This document shows, one piece after another, positions 13,282-23,910 of a DNA stretch of 33,941 nucleotides. The stretch comes from AC-69 sp046728055. GTDB lineage: Bacteria > Actinomycetota > UBA4738 > HRBIN12. Location: assembly GCA_046728055.1 (NCBI GenBank), contig JBKPDU010000078.1:1-33941 (forward strand), written 5' to 3'. Position numbers and translations under genes: made by a program. The notes beneath the pieces are model-generated. The model ran no database searches, was not told the DNA's origin, and saw only the letters and a program-made list of their open reading frames with translations. Each line of letters begins with the position of its first letter. Within the stretch, counting starts at the first letter, position 1.

Positions 13282-14307
13282 ATGGCATACAAGCGGATCG
13301 TCCTGGCGACCGACGGCTCGGCCTTCGCCGAGAGCGCCGAGCACGTGGCCGCCGCCCTGGCCCGAGTCACGAAGGCCAAGAAACTGCTGATCGTTCACAC
13401 GTACGAGCGTCCGGACCGGGCGCAGGCTGCCGTCGAGCGGGCTCGGGCCGTCGCCGGGGCCGAGGGGGTCGAGGCCGAAGTGGTCCTCCGCGACGGGGCG
13501 CCGGCCGAGGACATCGTAGAGGTGGCCGACGTCCGAGAGGCCGACTTGATCGTCCTGGGCAGCCGAGGGCTCTCCCTGGGAGCGCAGATCATCGGAAGCG
13601 TGGCCGCCAAGGTGTCGCGTCGCGCTCCGTGCGACGTCCTCCTGGTACGGGAACGGGCGGTCGAGGACCGCAAGGAGGGGGCGATCCCTTACGCGAGGAT
13701 GCTCGTGGCAACCGATGGCTCCTCCACGGCGGATCGGGCCGCCCGGAAAGGTTATGCCCTGGCCACCCGGCTCGGCGCCTCGGTGACGCTGGCGTTCGTG
13801 GGGCATCCCAAGACCGGCGAACTGATCCTCAAGGACACCGCGGCCACGATGGGCGAAGGCACTGAACCCGCAATGCTGATCCTCCAGGGAGACCCGGCCG
13901 AGGCCATCATGGAGGCCGCCGCTCGCGAGGCTTCGGACCTCATCGTGGTGGGCAACCGGGGGCTGGCAGGGACCAAGGGGCTGATCCTGGGGTCGGTCCC
14001 CAAGGAGGTCTCGGAGTACGCCCCCTGCGACGTGCTGATCGCGCGCACCGTGGCTCAAAGCCTCTCGGAGATCGCCAACGGCGAGGGGGGAATCGTGGTC
14101 ACCGGGGACCGCAAGGTGGCCGTGTACCGCGACCAAAAGGGCGTCGCGCATGCGATCTCGGCCACGTGCACGCACATGGGCTGCACGGTGAAGTGGAACC
14201 CCACGCAGAGGACATGGGACTGTCCGTGCCATGGGTCGCGCTTCTCGCCTTCTGGCCAGGTTGTCAACGGGCCCGCCGCCAAGCCGCTCGAGCCCACCGA
14301 TCTATGA
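13282..14307 (+). CDS. Tandem universal stress protein - Rieske [2Fe-2S] fusion
   Basis: 341-residue three-domain protein. Two UspA folds come first: YKRIVLATDGSAFAESA and YARMLVATDGSSTADRA open them, and each ends in a nucleotide-binding G-x2-G...G-S loop. The second loop is canonical (GNRGLAGTKGLILGS); the first (GSRGLSLGAQIIGS) is one residue shorter. A Rieske domain follows from about residue 265, with cluster ligands C296-x-H298 and C314-x2-H317 plus the disulfide cysteines C301 and C316 (CTHMGC ... CPCHGS) of the high-potential bc1 type, then FSPSGQVVNGPAAKPL. It ends a little early, lacking the last Rieske strand. The ATG has AGGAGG upstream. It diverges from korAB. No signal peptide, so it should be cytosolic. 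The fusion suggests redox-responsive stress signalling; that is inference. Confidence 0.93.
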   Translation: MAYKRIVLATDGSAFAESAEHVAAALARVTKAKKLLIVHTYERPDRAQAAVERARAVAGAEGVEAEVVLRDGAPAEDIVEVADVREADLIVLGSRGLSLGAQIIGSVAAKVSRRAPCDVLLVRERAVEDRKEGAIPYARMLVATDGSSTADRAARKGYALATRLGASVTLAFVGHPKTGELILKDTAATMGEGTEPAMLILQGDPAEAIMEAAAREASDLIVVGNRGLAGTKGLILGSVPKEVSEYAPCDVLIARTVAQSLSEIANGEGGIVVTGDRKVAVYRDQKGVAHAISATCTHMGCTVKWNPTQRTWDCPCHGSRFSPSGQVVNGPAAKPLEPTDL

Positions 14308-14319
14308 CCCGCTCGGGCC

Positions 14320-14802
14320 TCAGAACGGCTTGAAGATCATCAGGTAGGTGATGAACACGAGCGAGGCGAAGCCGAAGGCCGCGCTGGCAACGGCGAGACT
14401 CGAACGCAGCATGGCCGCGAGCTCCTCGTCGCTCCGCCGAGGAACGCCGGACGGCCGGATCTCGACCGCCTCCTTCAGCCGCTCGTAGTAGGGCCGGGCC
14501 ACGATCGACATCTCCACGCTGACGGCCACGAGGATGCCGATCGAGACCCAGAACCACCCCTGGCGGGTGTAGATCCCGCTCTGCACGCCGGCAACGATTC
14601 CGAACAGGGTGAGCCAGGCGAGCGAGACGTACATGCCTCGCAGCGACGACCCCGAGAACTGGAGGAGCTCGGCGATCCTCGTACGGTCGCGCTCCGAGCG
14701 GAGCCGGACCGCAACGATCATCGACACGCCGTGGTACATGACGAACGCCAGCACGCCGAGGACGTGCAGCAGCTTCCACCAGTTGTACGCGATCGCCATC
14801 AT
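14320..14802 (-). CDS. Four-helix integral membrane protein of unknown function
   Basis: 160-residue membrane protein with four predicted transmembrane segments: WWKLLHVLGVLAFVMYHGVS, the MYVSLAWLTLFGIVAGV region, WFWVSIGILVAVSVEMSIV, and the last VASAAFGFASLVFITYLMIF. A loop rich in charged residues separates helices three and four. H13 and H24 lie at opposite ends of helix 1, a spacing that could bind heme or metal, though nothing proves it. The start ATG overlaps the TGA of the cNMP-binding gene (TGATG), so the two are translationally coupled. An ATG one codon later is equally possible. It resembles DUF2269-like four-helix proteins in layout, but I cannot assign the family with confidence. 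Confidence 0.8.
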   Translation of the reverse strand: MMAIAYNWWKLLHVLGVLAFVMYHGVSMIVAVRLRSERDRTRIAELLQFSGSSLRGMYVSLAWLTLFGIVAGVQSGIYTRQGWFWVSIGILVAVSVEMSIVARPYYERLKEAVEIRPSGVPRRSDEELAAMLRSSLAVASAAFGFASLVFITYLMIFKPF

Positions 14803-15326
14803 CAGCCGGCGGGCGGCCGCTCGGCCCGACGAAGCCGGCCGGCCAGTACCGAGAGCATCCGGCCCGAGACCGCGGGCTCCTCGGCGATCAGTCGGTCGAA
14901 GGCCCGCTTGAAGATCCGGATGCACAGCATGGGGGTCGCGGCCACGACCGATGCCGTGCGTGCACCGCCGTCGAGGAGCGAAAGCTCACCGAAGAAGTCG
15001 CCCGGGCCGAGCGTGGCCAGGGTCCGCTTGCCCCTGGTGACCCGGGCCTTCCCCTCCACGATGGCGAAGAAGGCTCCCCCCCGCATCCCCTCGATCACGA
15101 TGGCCTCTCCGGGTCGAAACTCCACTTCGTCCGCTCGATCGGCCAGGGCCCGGATGTGACGACGGGAGAGCCCGGCGAACAGCGGGACTCGAGCCAGCAG
15201 GTCCACGCCTCGCTTGCCGAGCGGCTGGTCGGATCGAGGGCGGCCCGAGGCAGGTCGTGACCGCTGCCCGGGCGATGAGATCGCGGGCGGCACCAGCCCG
15301 GCCAGCGAATCGAGCGCGTCCTTCAT
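14802..15326 (-). CDS. Cyclic-nucleotide-binding-domain protein without DNA-binding domain
   Basis: 174-residue soluble protein. About 40 residues of basic, probably disordered N-terminus precede a Crp/PKA-type cNMP-binding barrel (LLARVPLFAGLSRRHIRALAD ... FRPGEAIVIEGMRGGAFFAIVEGKARV). The phosphate-binding cassette is GDFFGELSLLDGGARTASVVA, with the conserved E and the arginine that contacts the cyclic phosphate, so it may bind cAMP or cGMP. A short C-terminal helix (AGRLRRAERPPAG) replaces the Crp helix-turn-helix. The ATG has GGGGGAG 5 nt upstream and a TAGGCT -10 box behind that. It is coupled to the membrane-protein gene that follows, suggesting a cAMP-responsive partner of a membrane component. 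Confidence 0.88.
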   Translation of the reverse strand: MKDALDSLAGLVPPAISSPGQRSRPASGRPRSDQPLGKRGVDLLARVPLFAGLSRRHIRALADRADEVEFRPGEAIVIEGMRGGAFFAIVEGKARVTRGKRTLATLGPGDFFGELSLLDGGARTASVVAATPMLCIRIFKRAFDRLIAEEPAVSGRMLSVLAGRLRRAERPPAG

Positions 15327-15356
15327 CCGGCTCCCCCGACACTCGGTCGAGCCGGG

Positions 15357-15362
15357 AGCCTA
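15357..15362 (-). promoter_or_regulatory. -10 box (TAGGCT) of the cNMP-binding gene
   Basis: On the minus strand TAGGCT places the transcription start near 15350, about 24 nt before the ATG at 15326. Its spacer and -35 region are covered by the GTCGGGAC tandem repeat. Confidence 0.45.
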
Positions 15363-15370
15363 TCGCAGGC

Positions 15371-15394
15371 GTCGGGACGTCGGGACGTCGGGAC
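15371..15394. repeat. Three exact tandem copies of GTCGGGAC
   Basis: Three head-to-tail 8-bp units lie in the 117-bp gap between the divergent cNMP-binding gene and metH. They overlap the expected spacer and -35 of the minus-strand promoter and end 37 bp before the metH -10 box. They could be a repeated operator or simple slippage. Confidence 0.85.
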
Positions 15395-15431
15395 GGTCGC
15401 CCGCTCTGATGTTCGGTCACAGGGGCTGCGT

Positions 15432-15437
15432 TAGCAT
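15432..15437 (+). promoter_or_regulatory. -10 box (TAGCAT) for leaderless metH
   Basis: TAGCAT ends 6 nt before the metH ATG, which has no Shine-Dalgarno. The 50 bases between the upstream repeat and the ATG are too short for a cobalamin or SAM riboswitch. Confidence 0.55.
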
Positions 15438-15443
15438 TGCCGG

Positions 15444-19106
<3,663 letters not shown>

Positions 19107-19129
19107 GCGTCCGCACCGATCCCCACTGG

Positions 19130-19135
19130 TACCTT
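19130..19135 (+). promoter_or_regulatory. -10 box (TACCTT) before the aminotransferase
   Basis: TACCTT lies 8 nt before the ATG at 19144 in the 37-bp gap after metH. There is no Shine-Dalgarno, consistent with a leaderless message. Confidence 0.45.
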
Positions 19136-19143
19136 GGTGCGCC

Positions 19144-20397
19144 ATGGGCCGGTTCTGGCATTCCTTCGCCGACATGTCCGAGATCGACCAGACCGGAGAG
19201 CTGGTCCTGGATCGTGGCGACGGGGTGCACGTCTGGGATGAGGACGGGCGAAGGTACATCGACGCCACCGCGGGCCTGTGGTTCTGCAACGTGGGGTTCG
19301 GCCGAAGTGAGATCGCCGATGCCGCCGCGGCCCAGCTCCGCAGGCTGTCCGCCTATTCGACCTTCGGTGACGTCTCGAACCGTCCTGCCATCGAGCTGGC
19401 TGAACGGGTCGCGGACCTCTCGCCCGACCCCGACAGCAAGGTGTTCTTCACCAGCGGCGGCTCGGACTCCATCGACACCGCAGCCAAGATGGCTCGCCGC
19501 CATTGGCAGCTCCAGGGTCAGACCGACCGTACGATGTTCATCGCCCGGGAGAACGCGTACCACGGCATGCACGTCGCCGGGACCAGCCTGGCCGGGATCG
19601 GACCCAACGCTTCCGGGTACGGGACGCTCGTGGCCGATGTGGCGAGGGTCACGTGGGACTCACCGGACGCCCTCCGCGACGCCATCGATGCCGTAACGCC
19701 GGAGCGCGTGGCCGCGTTCTTCTGCGAGCCGGTCATCGGCGCCGGCGGCGTCCTCGCGCCGCCGGAGGGCTACCTTGACCGGGTCCGTTCGATCTGCCGC
19801 GAGGCCGGCGTGCTGTTCGTCGTCGACGAGGTCATCACCGGGTTCGGACGCGCTGGCGACTGGTTCGCCAGCAACCGGTGGGAGCTCCAACCAGACCTCA
19901 TGACCTGTGCAAAGGGCATCACCAGCGGCTACCTGCCGATGGGCGCCGTCGTCGCGTCTCCTCATGTGGCCGAGCCGTTCTGGAGCGGGACGGCGGGGCT
20001 GTGGCGCCACGGGTACACGTACTCCGGCCACGCCACGGTGGCCGCCGCGGCCATGGCCAACCTGGACATCCTCGACCGTGAGGCGCTTCCAAAGCACGCG
20101 CTCGAGCTGGAAGCGGACTTGGCCCACGCGCTGTCCCCGCTCGCGGATCACCCGATCGTCGACGAGGTCCGGTCCGGAACCGGCGTGCTCGGGGCGGTTC
20201 AGCTGTCCGGGGAGGCCATCGCCGAGGACCCGTCCCTCCCAGGCCGGGCCGTTCGGGCGTGCCGGGACGCCGGGGTCATGACCAGGACACTCGCGACGGG
20301 AGCCCTCCAGGTCTCGCCGGCGCTGGTGATCGATGGGGCCGAGCTGGACGAGCTCCGGGACGGCTTCGGTGCGGCCCTGGACTCCCTAGTGGAATGA
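19144..20397 (+). CDS. Class III (omega) aminotransferase, PLP-dependent
   Basis: 417-residue fold-type I PLP enzyme. The Schiff-base lysine is K257 (CAKGITSGYLPMGAV); the cofactor-binding aspartate is in FVVDEVITGFGRAG; the phosphate-binding stretch is FTSGGSDSIDTAAKMARRHW; and the substrate-side opening is YIDATAGLWFCNVGFGRSE. The layout matches omega-amino acid:pyruvate or beta-alanine-type transaminases and close relatives acting on diamines, GABA or taurine. The exact amine donor cannot be told by eye. The ATG at 19144 is preferred because it follows the end of metH and a TACCTT box and gives a normal family N-terminus; longer frames run into metH. Its 3' end overlaps erpA tail-to-tail by 12 bp. 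Confidence 0.92.
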   Translation: MGRFWHSFADMSEIDQTGELVLDRGDGVHVWDEDGRRYIDATAGLWFCNVGFGRSEIADAAAAQLRRLSAYSTFGDVSNRPAIELAERVADLSPDPDSKVFFTSGGSDSIDTAAKMARRHWQLQGQTDRTMFIARENAYHGMHVAGTSLAGIGPNASGYGTLVADVARVTWDSPDALRDAIDAVTPERVAAFFCEPVIGAGGVLAPPEGYLDRVRSICREAGVLFVVDEVITGFGRAGDWFASNRWELQPDLMTCAKGITSGYLPMGAVVASPHVAEPFWSGTAGLWRHGYTYSGHATVAAAAMANLDILDREALPKHALELEADLAHALSPLADHPIVDEVRSGTGVLGAVQLSGEAIAEDPSLPGRAVRACRDAGVMTRTLATGALQVSPALVIDGAELDELRDGFGAALDSLVE

Positions 20398-20706
20398 GTG
20401 GCCGCAGGCGCAGGAGCTCTGCGCGGCCGGGTTGTCGATGGTGAAGCCCGACGCCTCCAGGCTGTCCACGAAGTCGATCGTCGCCTGGGTCAGATAGGGG
20501 ACGCTCATCTTGTCGACGACCAGCTTTACCCCGAACTGATCGGCCGTGACGTCCTTGTCCGAGACCTGATCGTCGAGGTACATCGCGTAGCGAAGCCCCG
20601 AGCACCCGCCGGGCTGGACGGCCACGCGGAGGGAGATGTCAGCCCGGCCCTCCTCCTCCAGGAGCTCCTTCACCTTGCCGGCTGCGGTCTGGGTCAGCTG
20701 GATCAT
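20386..20706 (-). CDS. erpA: A-type iron-sulfur cluster carrier (ErpA/IscA family)
   Basis: 106-residue HesB/IscA-fold carrier that receives clusters from the scaffold and delivers them to apo-proteins. The three ligand cysteines are at the canonical positions C35 (GGCSGLRY), C99 and C101 (SSCACGHSF). The ATG at 20706 gives the standard opening MIQLTQTAAGKVKELL and has GGAGG just upstream; an upstream in-frame start is not needed. A TAGAAT -10 box lies about 46 nt upstream. It is separate from the suf operon, which starts 13 kb away, as is common in actinobacteria. The stop is inside the 3' end of the facing aminotransferase. Confidence 0.95.
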   Translation of the reverse strand: MIQLTQTAAGKVKELLEEEGRADISLRVAVQPGGCSGLRYAMYLDDQVSDKDVTADQFGVKLVVDKMSVPYLTQATIDFVDSLEASGFTIDNPAAQSSCACGHSFH

Positions 20707-20751
20707 CGGTCCTCCGGTCGAAACTGCTCTGTGGTACACGGATCTCTGCTC

Positions 20752-20757
20752 ATTCTA
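20752..20757 (-). promoter_or_regulatory. -10 box (TAGAAT) of erpA
   Basis: TAGAAT on the minus strand, five of six bases of TATAAT, gives a transcription start near 20745 and a leader of about 40 nt with GGAGG. The -35 is weak. Confidence 0.5.
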
Positions 20758-20781
20758 GCGGGTGGCTGCGACGTTCCGCGG

Positions 20782-21258
20782 TTACGTGCTCCGCTCCTTG
20801 ATGTCGGCGGGGTCGCCCTTGGCCGCGGCCCGAAGCTCCTCGGGGGTCGTCCTGAACACCGAGTCGGGGGTGCCGGCGGCTGCCCAGATCTCCTCGTAGC
20901 CCAAGAGATCCTGGTCCATGAACGCCAAGATCGGCCGGGGATGGCCGAACGGGGGCGTTCCCCCGATGGCATATCCGGTGGCGGCCCTGACCTCGTCGGC
21001 GTTCGCCCGCCTGACCTGTGCGGCGCCCGATAGCACGGCCAGCTTGGCGGTATCCACGCGGTTAGCTCCGGACGTCAGGGCGAGCACGGCCCGACCGTCG
21101 GCCATGAACACGAGGGATTTCACGATCTGGCCGATGTCGCATCCCACCGCGCGAGCGGCGTCGACTGCCGTCTTGGTCCCCTCGGGGAACCGCCGAACCT
21201 CCACGTCATGGCCGAGCACCTTGGCGGCCTCCAGGAACCGGGCGATCGCCGCGCTCAC
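20782..21258 (-). CDS. YbaK/EbsC-type aminoacyl-tRNA deacylase
   Basis: 158-residue single-domain protein of the YbaK/ProX family, which hydrolyses mischarged aminoacyl-tRNAs such as Cys- or Ala-tRNA(Pro). Key features are the catalytic lysine in IGQIVKSLVFMADG and the family motif ATGYAIGGTPPFGHPRP. The N-terminus (SAAIARFLEAAKVLGHDVEVRRFPEGTKTAVDAA) is complete. The GTG start overlaps the glycerate kinase stop by 4 bases (GTGA), so it is the second gene of a two-gene unit. The substrate (proline versus another tRNA) cannot be assigned. Confidence 0.92.
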   Translation of the reverse strand: MSAAIARFLEAAKVLGHDVEVRRFPEGTKTAVDAARAVGCDIGQIVKSLVFMADGRAVLALTSGANRVDTAKLAVLSGAAQVRRANADEVRAATGYAIGGTPPFGHPRPILAFMDQDLLGYEEIWAAAGTPDSVFRTTPEELRAAAKGDPADIKERST

Positions 21259-22382
21259 GGGCCCGACGATAGCCCAGGAAGCTCGGCGGCCACCTCGCTG
21301 GCTAGAGCCTCCAGCGCCGACCGGGCATCCATCACCGCCCTTTCCTCACCGAACCGACCCACGAGGTCGAAGACCGGGACGTCGAAGGGCCGGGATTCGG
21401 CCCGCCCGCACATGACGATAGCCGGGACCCCCGCTGTCCGAGCGGCTCCGATCACCCCGTCCAAAACCTTCCCGTGGAGGGATTGCTGATCGACCTTCCC
21501 CTCCCCGGTCACGACCAAGTCGGCGGCCTCCAGACAGCGTGCCAGTCGTACGGCGTCCATCACCAGCTCGACCCCAGGTCGGAGGTGGGCCCCCAGGAAT
21601 GCCACCATCCCTGCCCCCAGCCCCCCGCCCGCACCCCCTCCGGCGAGCCCGCGTACGTCGAGTCCGAGGTCTCGGTAGATGACGGCCGCCAGGTGGCCCA
21701 GGGCCCGGTCCAGCAGCAGGACGTCGTCGGAGGTCGCCCCCTTCTGCGACCCGAACACGACGGAGGCTCCTTGGGGACCCGTGAGCGGGTTGTCCACGTC
21801 GCACGCGACCAGGAACCGGGTCCTGGCGGCAGCGGGTTCCAGACCGGAGACGTCGATGCGTTCCAAGTCCAGGAGCGAGGCGCCACCAGGACCGATCTCG
21901 CTGCCCGACGCGTTCACCAGCCGAACCCCCAGGCCCTGAGCCAAGCCGGCACCGCCGTCGTTGGTGGCGCTCCCGCCGACGCACACGATGACCTCGGTCG
22001 GTCGATGGCCAAGGGCCGCCAGGATCAGTTCGCCCGTTCCGCGGGTGGAGGTCCGTGAAGGGTCGCGGCGTGCTTCCCCGATCAATCCGAGCCCGGAGGC
22101 CCGGGCCATCTCCACCACGGCCGTCACGCCAGAGGCTCCGGAGATGACCCCGTACTCGGCATCGACCGGATCCCCCAGCGGCCCGTGGACCCAGGCCCGG
22201 CGTCGCTCCCCACCGAGTGCGTCGATCAAGGCGTCCAGCGTTCCTTCCCCGCCATCGGCCATCGGCACCGCGACGACCGAGTCTCCGGGGCGGCCCCGTC
22301 GCCATCCCGACGCAACGGCGTGAGCGGCCTGCGAGGCCGTGAGCGTCCCCCGGAACTTGTCCGGCGCGATCAGGACCAGCAT
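21255..22382 (-). CDS. Glycerate 2-kinase (GlxK/GarK family)
   Basis: 375-residue glycerate kinase of the bacterial type I family, converting D-glycerate to 2-phosphoglycerate with ATP. It starts MLVLIAPDKFRGTLTASQAA and contains VPMADGGEGTLDAL, the conserved RGTGELILAALGH, GGSATNDGGAGLAQGLG and, near the end, DLVVTGEGKVDQQSLHGK, all canonical. The length is typical (about 375-380). The reading frame continues open upstream, but the ATG at 22382 gives the standard N-terminus and follows a TACCCT -10 box by 7 nt without a ribosome-binding site. It diverges from the mycothiol-dependent isomerase family gene through a shared promoter and is coupled to the ybaK-like gene. Confidence 0.95.
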   Translation of the reverse strand: MLVLIAPDKFRGTLTASQAAHAVASGWRRGRPGDSVVAVPMADGGEGTLDALIDALGGERRRAWVHGPLGDPVDAEYGVISGASGVTAVVEMARASGLGLIGEARRDPSRTSTRGTGELILAALGHRPTEVIVCVGGSATNDGGAGLAQGLGVRLVNASGSEIGPGGASLLDLERIDVSGLEPAAARTRFLVACDVDNPLTGPQGASVVFGSQKGATSDDVLLLDRALGHLAAVIYRDLGLDVRGLAGGGAGGGLGAGMVAFLGAHLRPGVELVMDAVRLARCLEAADLVVTGEGKVDQQSLHGKVLDGVIGAARTAGVPAIVMCGRAESRPFDVPVFDLVGRFGEERAVMDARSALEALASEVAAELPGLSSGP

Positions 22383-22389
22383 CGGCCCG

Positions 22390-22399
22390 AGGGTACAAT
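22390..22399. promoter_or_regulatory. Divergent promoters with overlapping -10 boxes
   Basis: On the plus strand TACAAT (22394-22399, five of six bases of TATAAT) serves the isomerase-family gene. On the minus strand TACCCT (22395-22390) lies 7 nt before the glycerate kinase ATG. The two boxes share the TA at 22394-22395, so polymerase can open only one at a time. Confidence 0.55.
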
Positions 22400-22448
22400 C
22401 CGCCGCGGCTCCGGCGGGACGACGACATACGACCAGGGAGAGACGGAG

Positions 22449-23279
22449 GTGATCCTGAACCGCACCGAGTTGTTGGCGATCGCCCAGGCCGAGCGAGATC
22501 GCCTGGGCCGTACCCTGCAGTACACGCCGGCCGATGCCTGGGACCGCGACAGCGTCTGTGCCGGGTGGCGCAACCGCGACATCGTGGCCCACCTGGCCGC
22601 CCAGGAGACTGCCGCGGCTCAGGTCGTGGGAGGGGATCCTGCGGTCGAGTTCGACGCGTTCCGTGAAGCCAACGACGGCGAGTTCTGGGTGAACGGGTTC
22701 AACGAGTGGGCCGTCGCGGTACGGAAGGACCTCCCCACCCGGCAGATCCTCACCGACTGGGGACGTGGGGCCGACGCGTTCCTGTCTCGGGCTGGTCTCA
22801 TCCCCGATGACGAGTGGCTGTCCACCCGGGTCCCCTGGGTGGCCGGCGAGATCGGCGTTCGCTATCTCATCCAGTCCCGGATCATCGAATGGTGGCTCCA
22901 CGGGGAGGACATCCGCCTCGGCGTGGACCTTGAGGAGAACCTCCAGCACTGGCCCCTGTACCTCACCAACGACATGGGCATCCGGATGCTGCCGTACGCC
23001 CTTGGCCTGGCCGGCCTGACCTTCCCGGGGAAGAGCATCCAGGTGGATTTGGAGGGGGTGGGCGAGGGGAGCTGGCACTGGGGGCTGGCCGCTCGAGAGT
23101 CGCCACCCGAGGACAAGAAGCCGGACGCCTTCATCGATGGCCGAGCGCCCGCGTTCGCCCTGGTGGCCGGGCGGCGAGTCCCCGCCGAGCACTACCTGGA
23201 CGAGGGGACGCTCGTGGTCGGGGGGGACGAGGATCTGGCGACCCTCGTCCTCGAGCACATCCGCGCCTTCGTCGAGTAG
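22449..23279 (+). CDS. Mycothiol-dependent maleylpyruvate isomerase family protein (DinB-like)
   Basis: 276-residue protein of the MDMPI/DinB superfamily. The N-terminal four-helix bundle carries the metal triad H48 (DIVAHLAAQE), E147 and H151 (RIIEWWLHGEDIR), positioned as in mycothiol-dependent maleylpyruvate isomerase. The VCAGWRNRDIVAHL motif is the family signature. The C-terminal part resembles the SCP2-like domain of these proteins. Members catalyse mycothiol-dependent transfers or isomerisations, mostly uncharacterised. The GTG start has GGAG just upstream and a TACAAT -10 box 50 bp before it. The presence of this family supports a mycothiol-producing actinobacterium. The specific substrate is unknown. 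Confidence 0.9.
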   Translation: MILNRTELLAIAQAERDRLGRTLQYTPADAWDRDSVCAGWRNRDIVAHLAAQETAAAQVVGGDPAVEFDAFREANDGEFWVNGFNEWAVAVRKDLPTRQILTDWGRGADAFLSRAGLIPDDEWLSTRVPWVAGEIGVRYLIQSRIIEWWLHGEDIRLGVDLEENLQHWPLYLTNDMGIRMLPYALGLAGLTFPGKSIQVDLEGVGEGSWHWGLAARESPPEDKKPDAFIDGRAPAFALVAGRRVPAEHYLDEGTLVVGGDEDLATLVLEHIRAFVE

Positions 23280-23330
23280 CGCTCGCGCTCGACGAGCCGA
23301 GCCCGGTTCCCGTGCGTACTCCCTTCCGAG

Positions 23331-23336
23331 TACCGT
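23331..23336 (+). promoter_or_regulatory. -10 box (TACCGT) for leaderless sigma factor gene
   Basis: TACCGT ends 7 nt before the GTG at 23344. AAGGAG lies just downstream of this GTG and is too far (20 nt) from the next ATG, so the upstream GTG with leaderless initiation is preferred. Confidence 0.45.
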
Positions 23337-23343
23337 GCGACTC

Positions 23344-23910
23344 GTGCGATCGAAGGAGAAGCCCCCGGACGATGCGCTGATGCGATCGTTCGCCCAGCGG
23401 GACCCGGCGGCGGCCGAGGTCCTGTACGAACGGTTCGCCGCACGCGTCTACGGCCTGGGGATCGTGATGCTGGGCAATGAAGCGGCGGCGCAGGACCTGG
23501 TGCAGGACACGTTCGTGAAACTGTGGCGAAGCGCCGACCGATTCGACCAGGCTCGGGGGCGGCTCGACACGTGGGTACTGCTGGTTGCTCGGAGCCTGGC
23601 CATCGATGCCCTCCGCCGGCGGGTGCTCGACGCGCGCACGGCGGAGTCCGCTCACCAGGAGATCGACGTCTCGGCCGACCCCGGCCCGGACGAGGTGGCC
23701 GAGACCGCGGACCTGGCCGGTAGGGCCCGGCGGGCCATGACCTCTCTCTCGCCTGGGCAGCGCGCCGCGCTCGAGCTGGCGTACTTCGGAGGCAAGACCA
23801 CCGCCGAGGTGGCGGAGCTCGAGGGGATCCCCCTCGGCACGGCCAAGACCCGGATCAGGACTGCTCTGCTGAAGCTGCGCGAGGCGATGGAGGAGCGGCG
23901 TGAGGTGTGA
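23344..23910 (+). CDS. ECF sigma factor
   Basis: 188-residue sigma-70 family ECF factor that redirects RNA polymerase. Region 2 spans about 12-85, with the helix LVQDTFVKLWRSADRFDQARGRLDTWVLLVARSLAIDALRRR, which recognises the -10 and melts DNA. An acidic linker follows, then region 4 at about 125-182 (LSPGQRAALELAYFGGKTTAEVAELEGIPLGTAKTRIRTALLKLR) for -35 recognition. It is a SigK/RpoE-like group with a membrane anti-sigma encoded immediately downstream; the two genes overlap by 11 bp. The start is the GTG 7 nt after a TACCGT box. No autoregulated ECF-type promoter was recognised, so the regulon is unknown. Confidence 0.95.
   Translation: MRSKEKPPDDALMRSFAQRDPAAAEVLYERFAARVYGLGIVMLGNEAAAQDLVQDTFVKLWRSADRFDQARGRLDTWVLLVARSLAIDALRRRVLDARTAESAHQEIDVSADPGPDEVAETADLAGRARRAMTSLSPGQRAALELAYFGGKTTAEVAELEGIPLGTAKTRIRTALLKLREAMEERREV

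Noticed and set aside
15371..15394. GTCGGGAC triple repeat as a CRISPR array
   Set aside because: Units are 8 bp with no spacers.
15395..15443. Possible cobalamin or SAM riboswitch upstream of metH
   Set aside because: Only about 50 bases separate the repeat from the ATG and the -10 box lies 6 nt before the start, leaving no leader for an aptamer.
20707..20739. N-terminal extension of ErpA by 11 residues
   Set aside because: The extra residues do not match the family and the GGAGG is positioned for the ATG at 20706.
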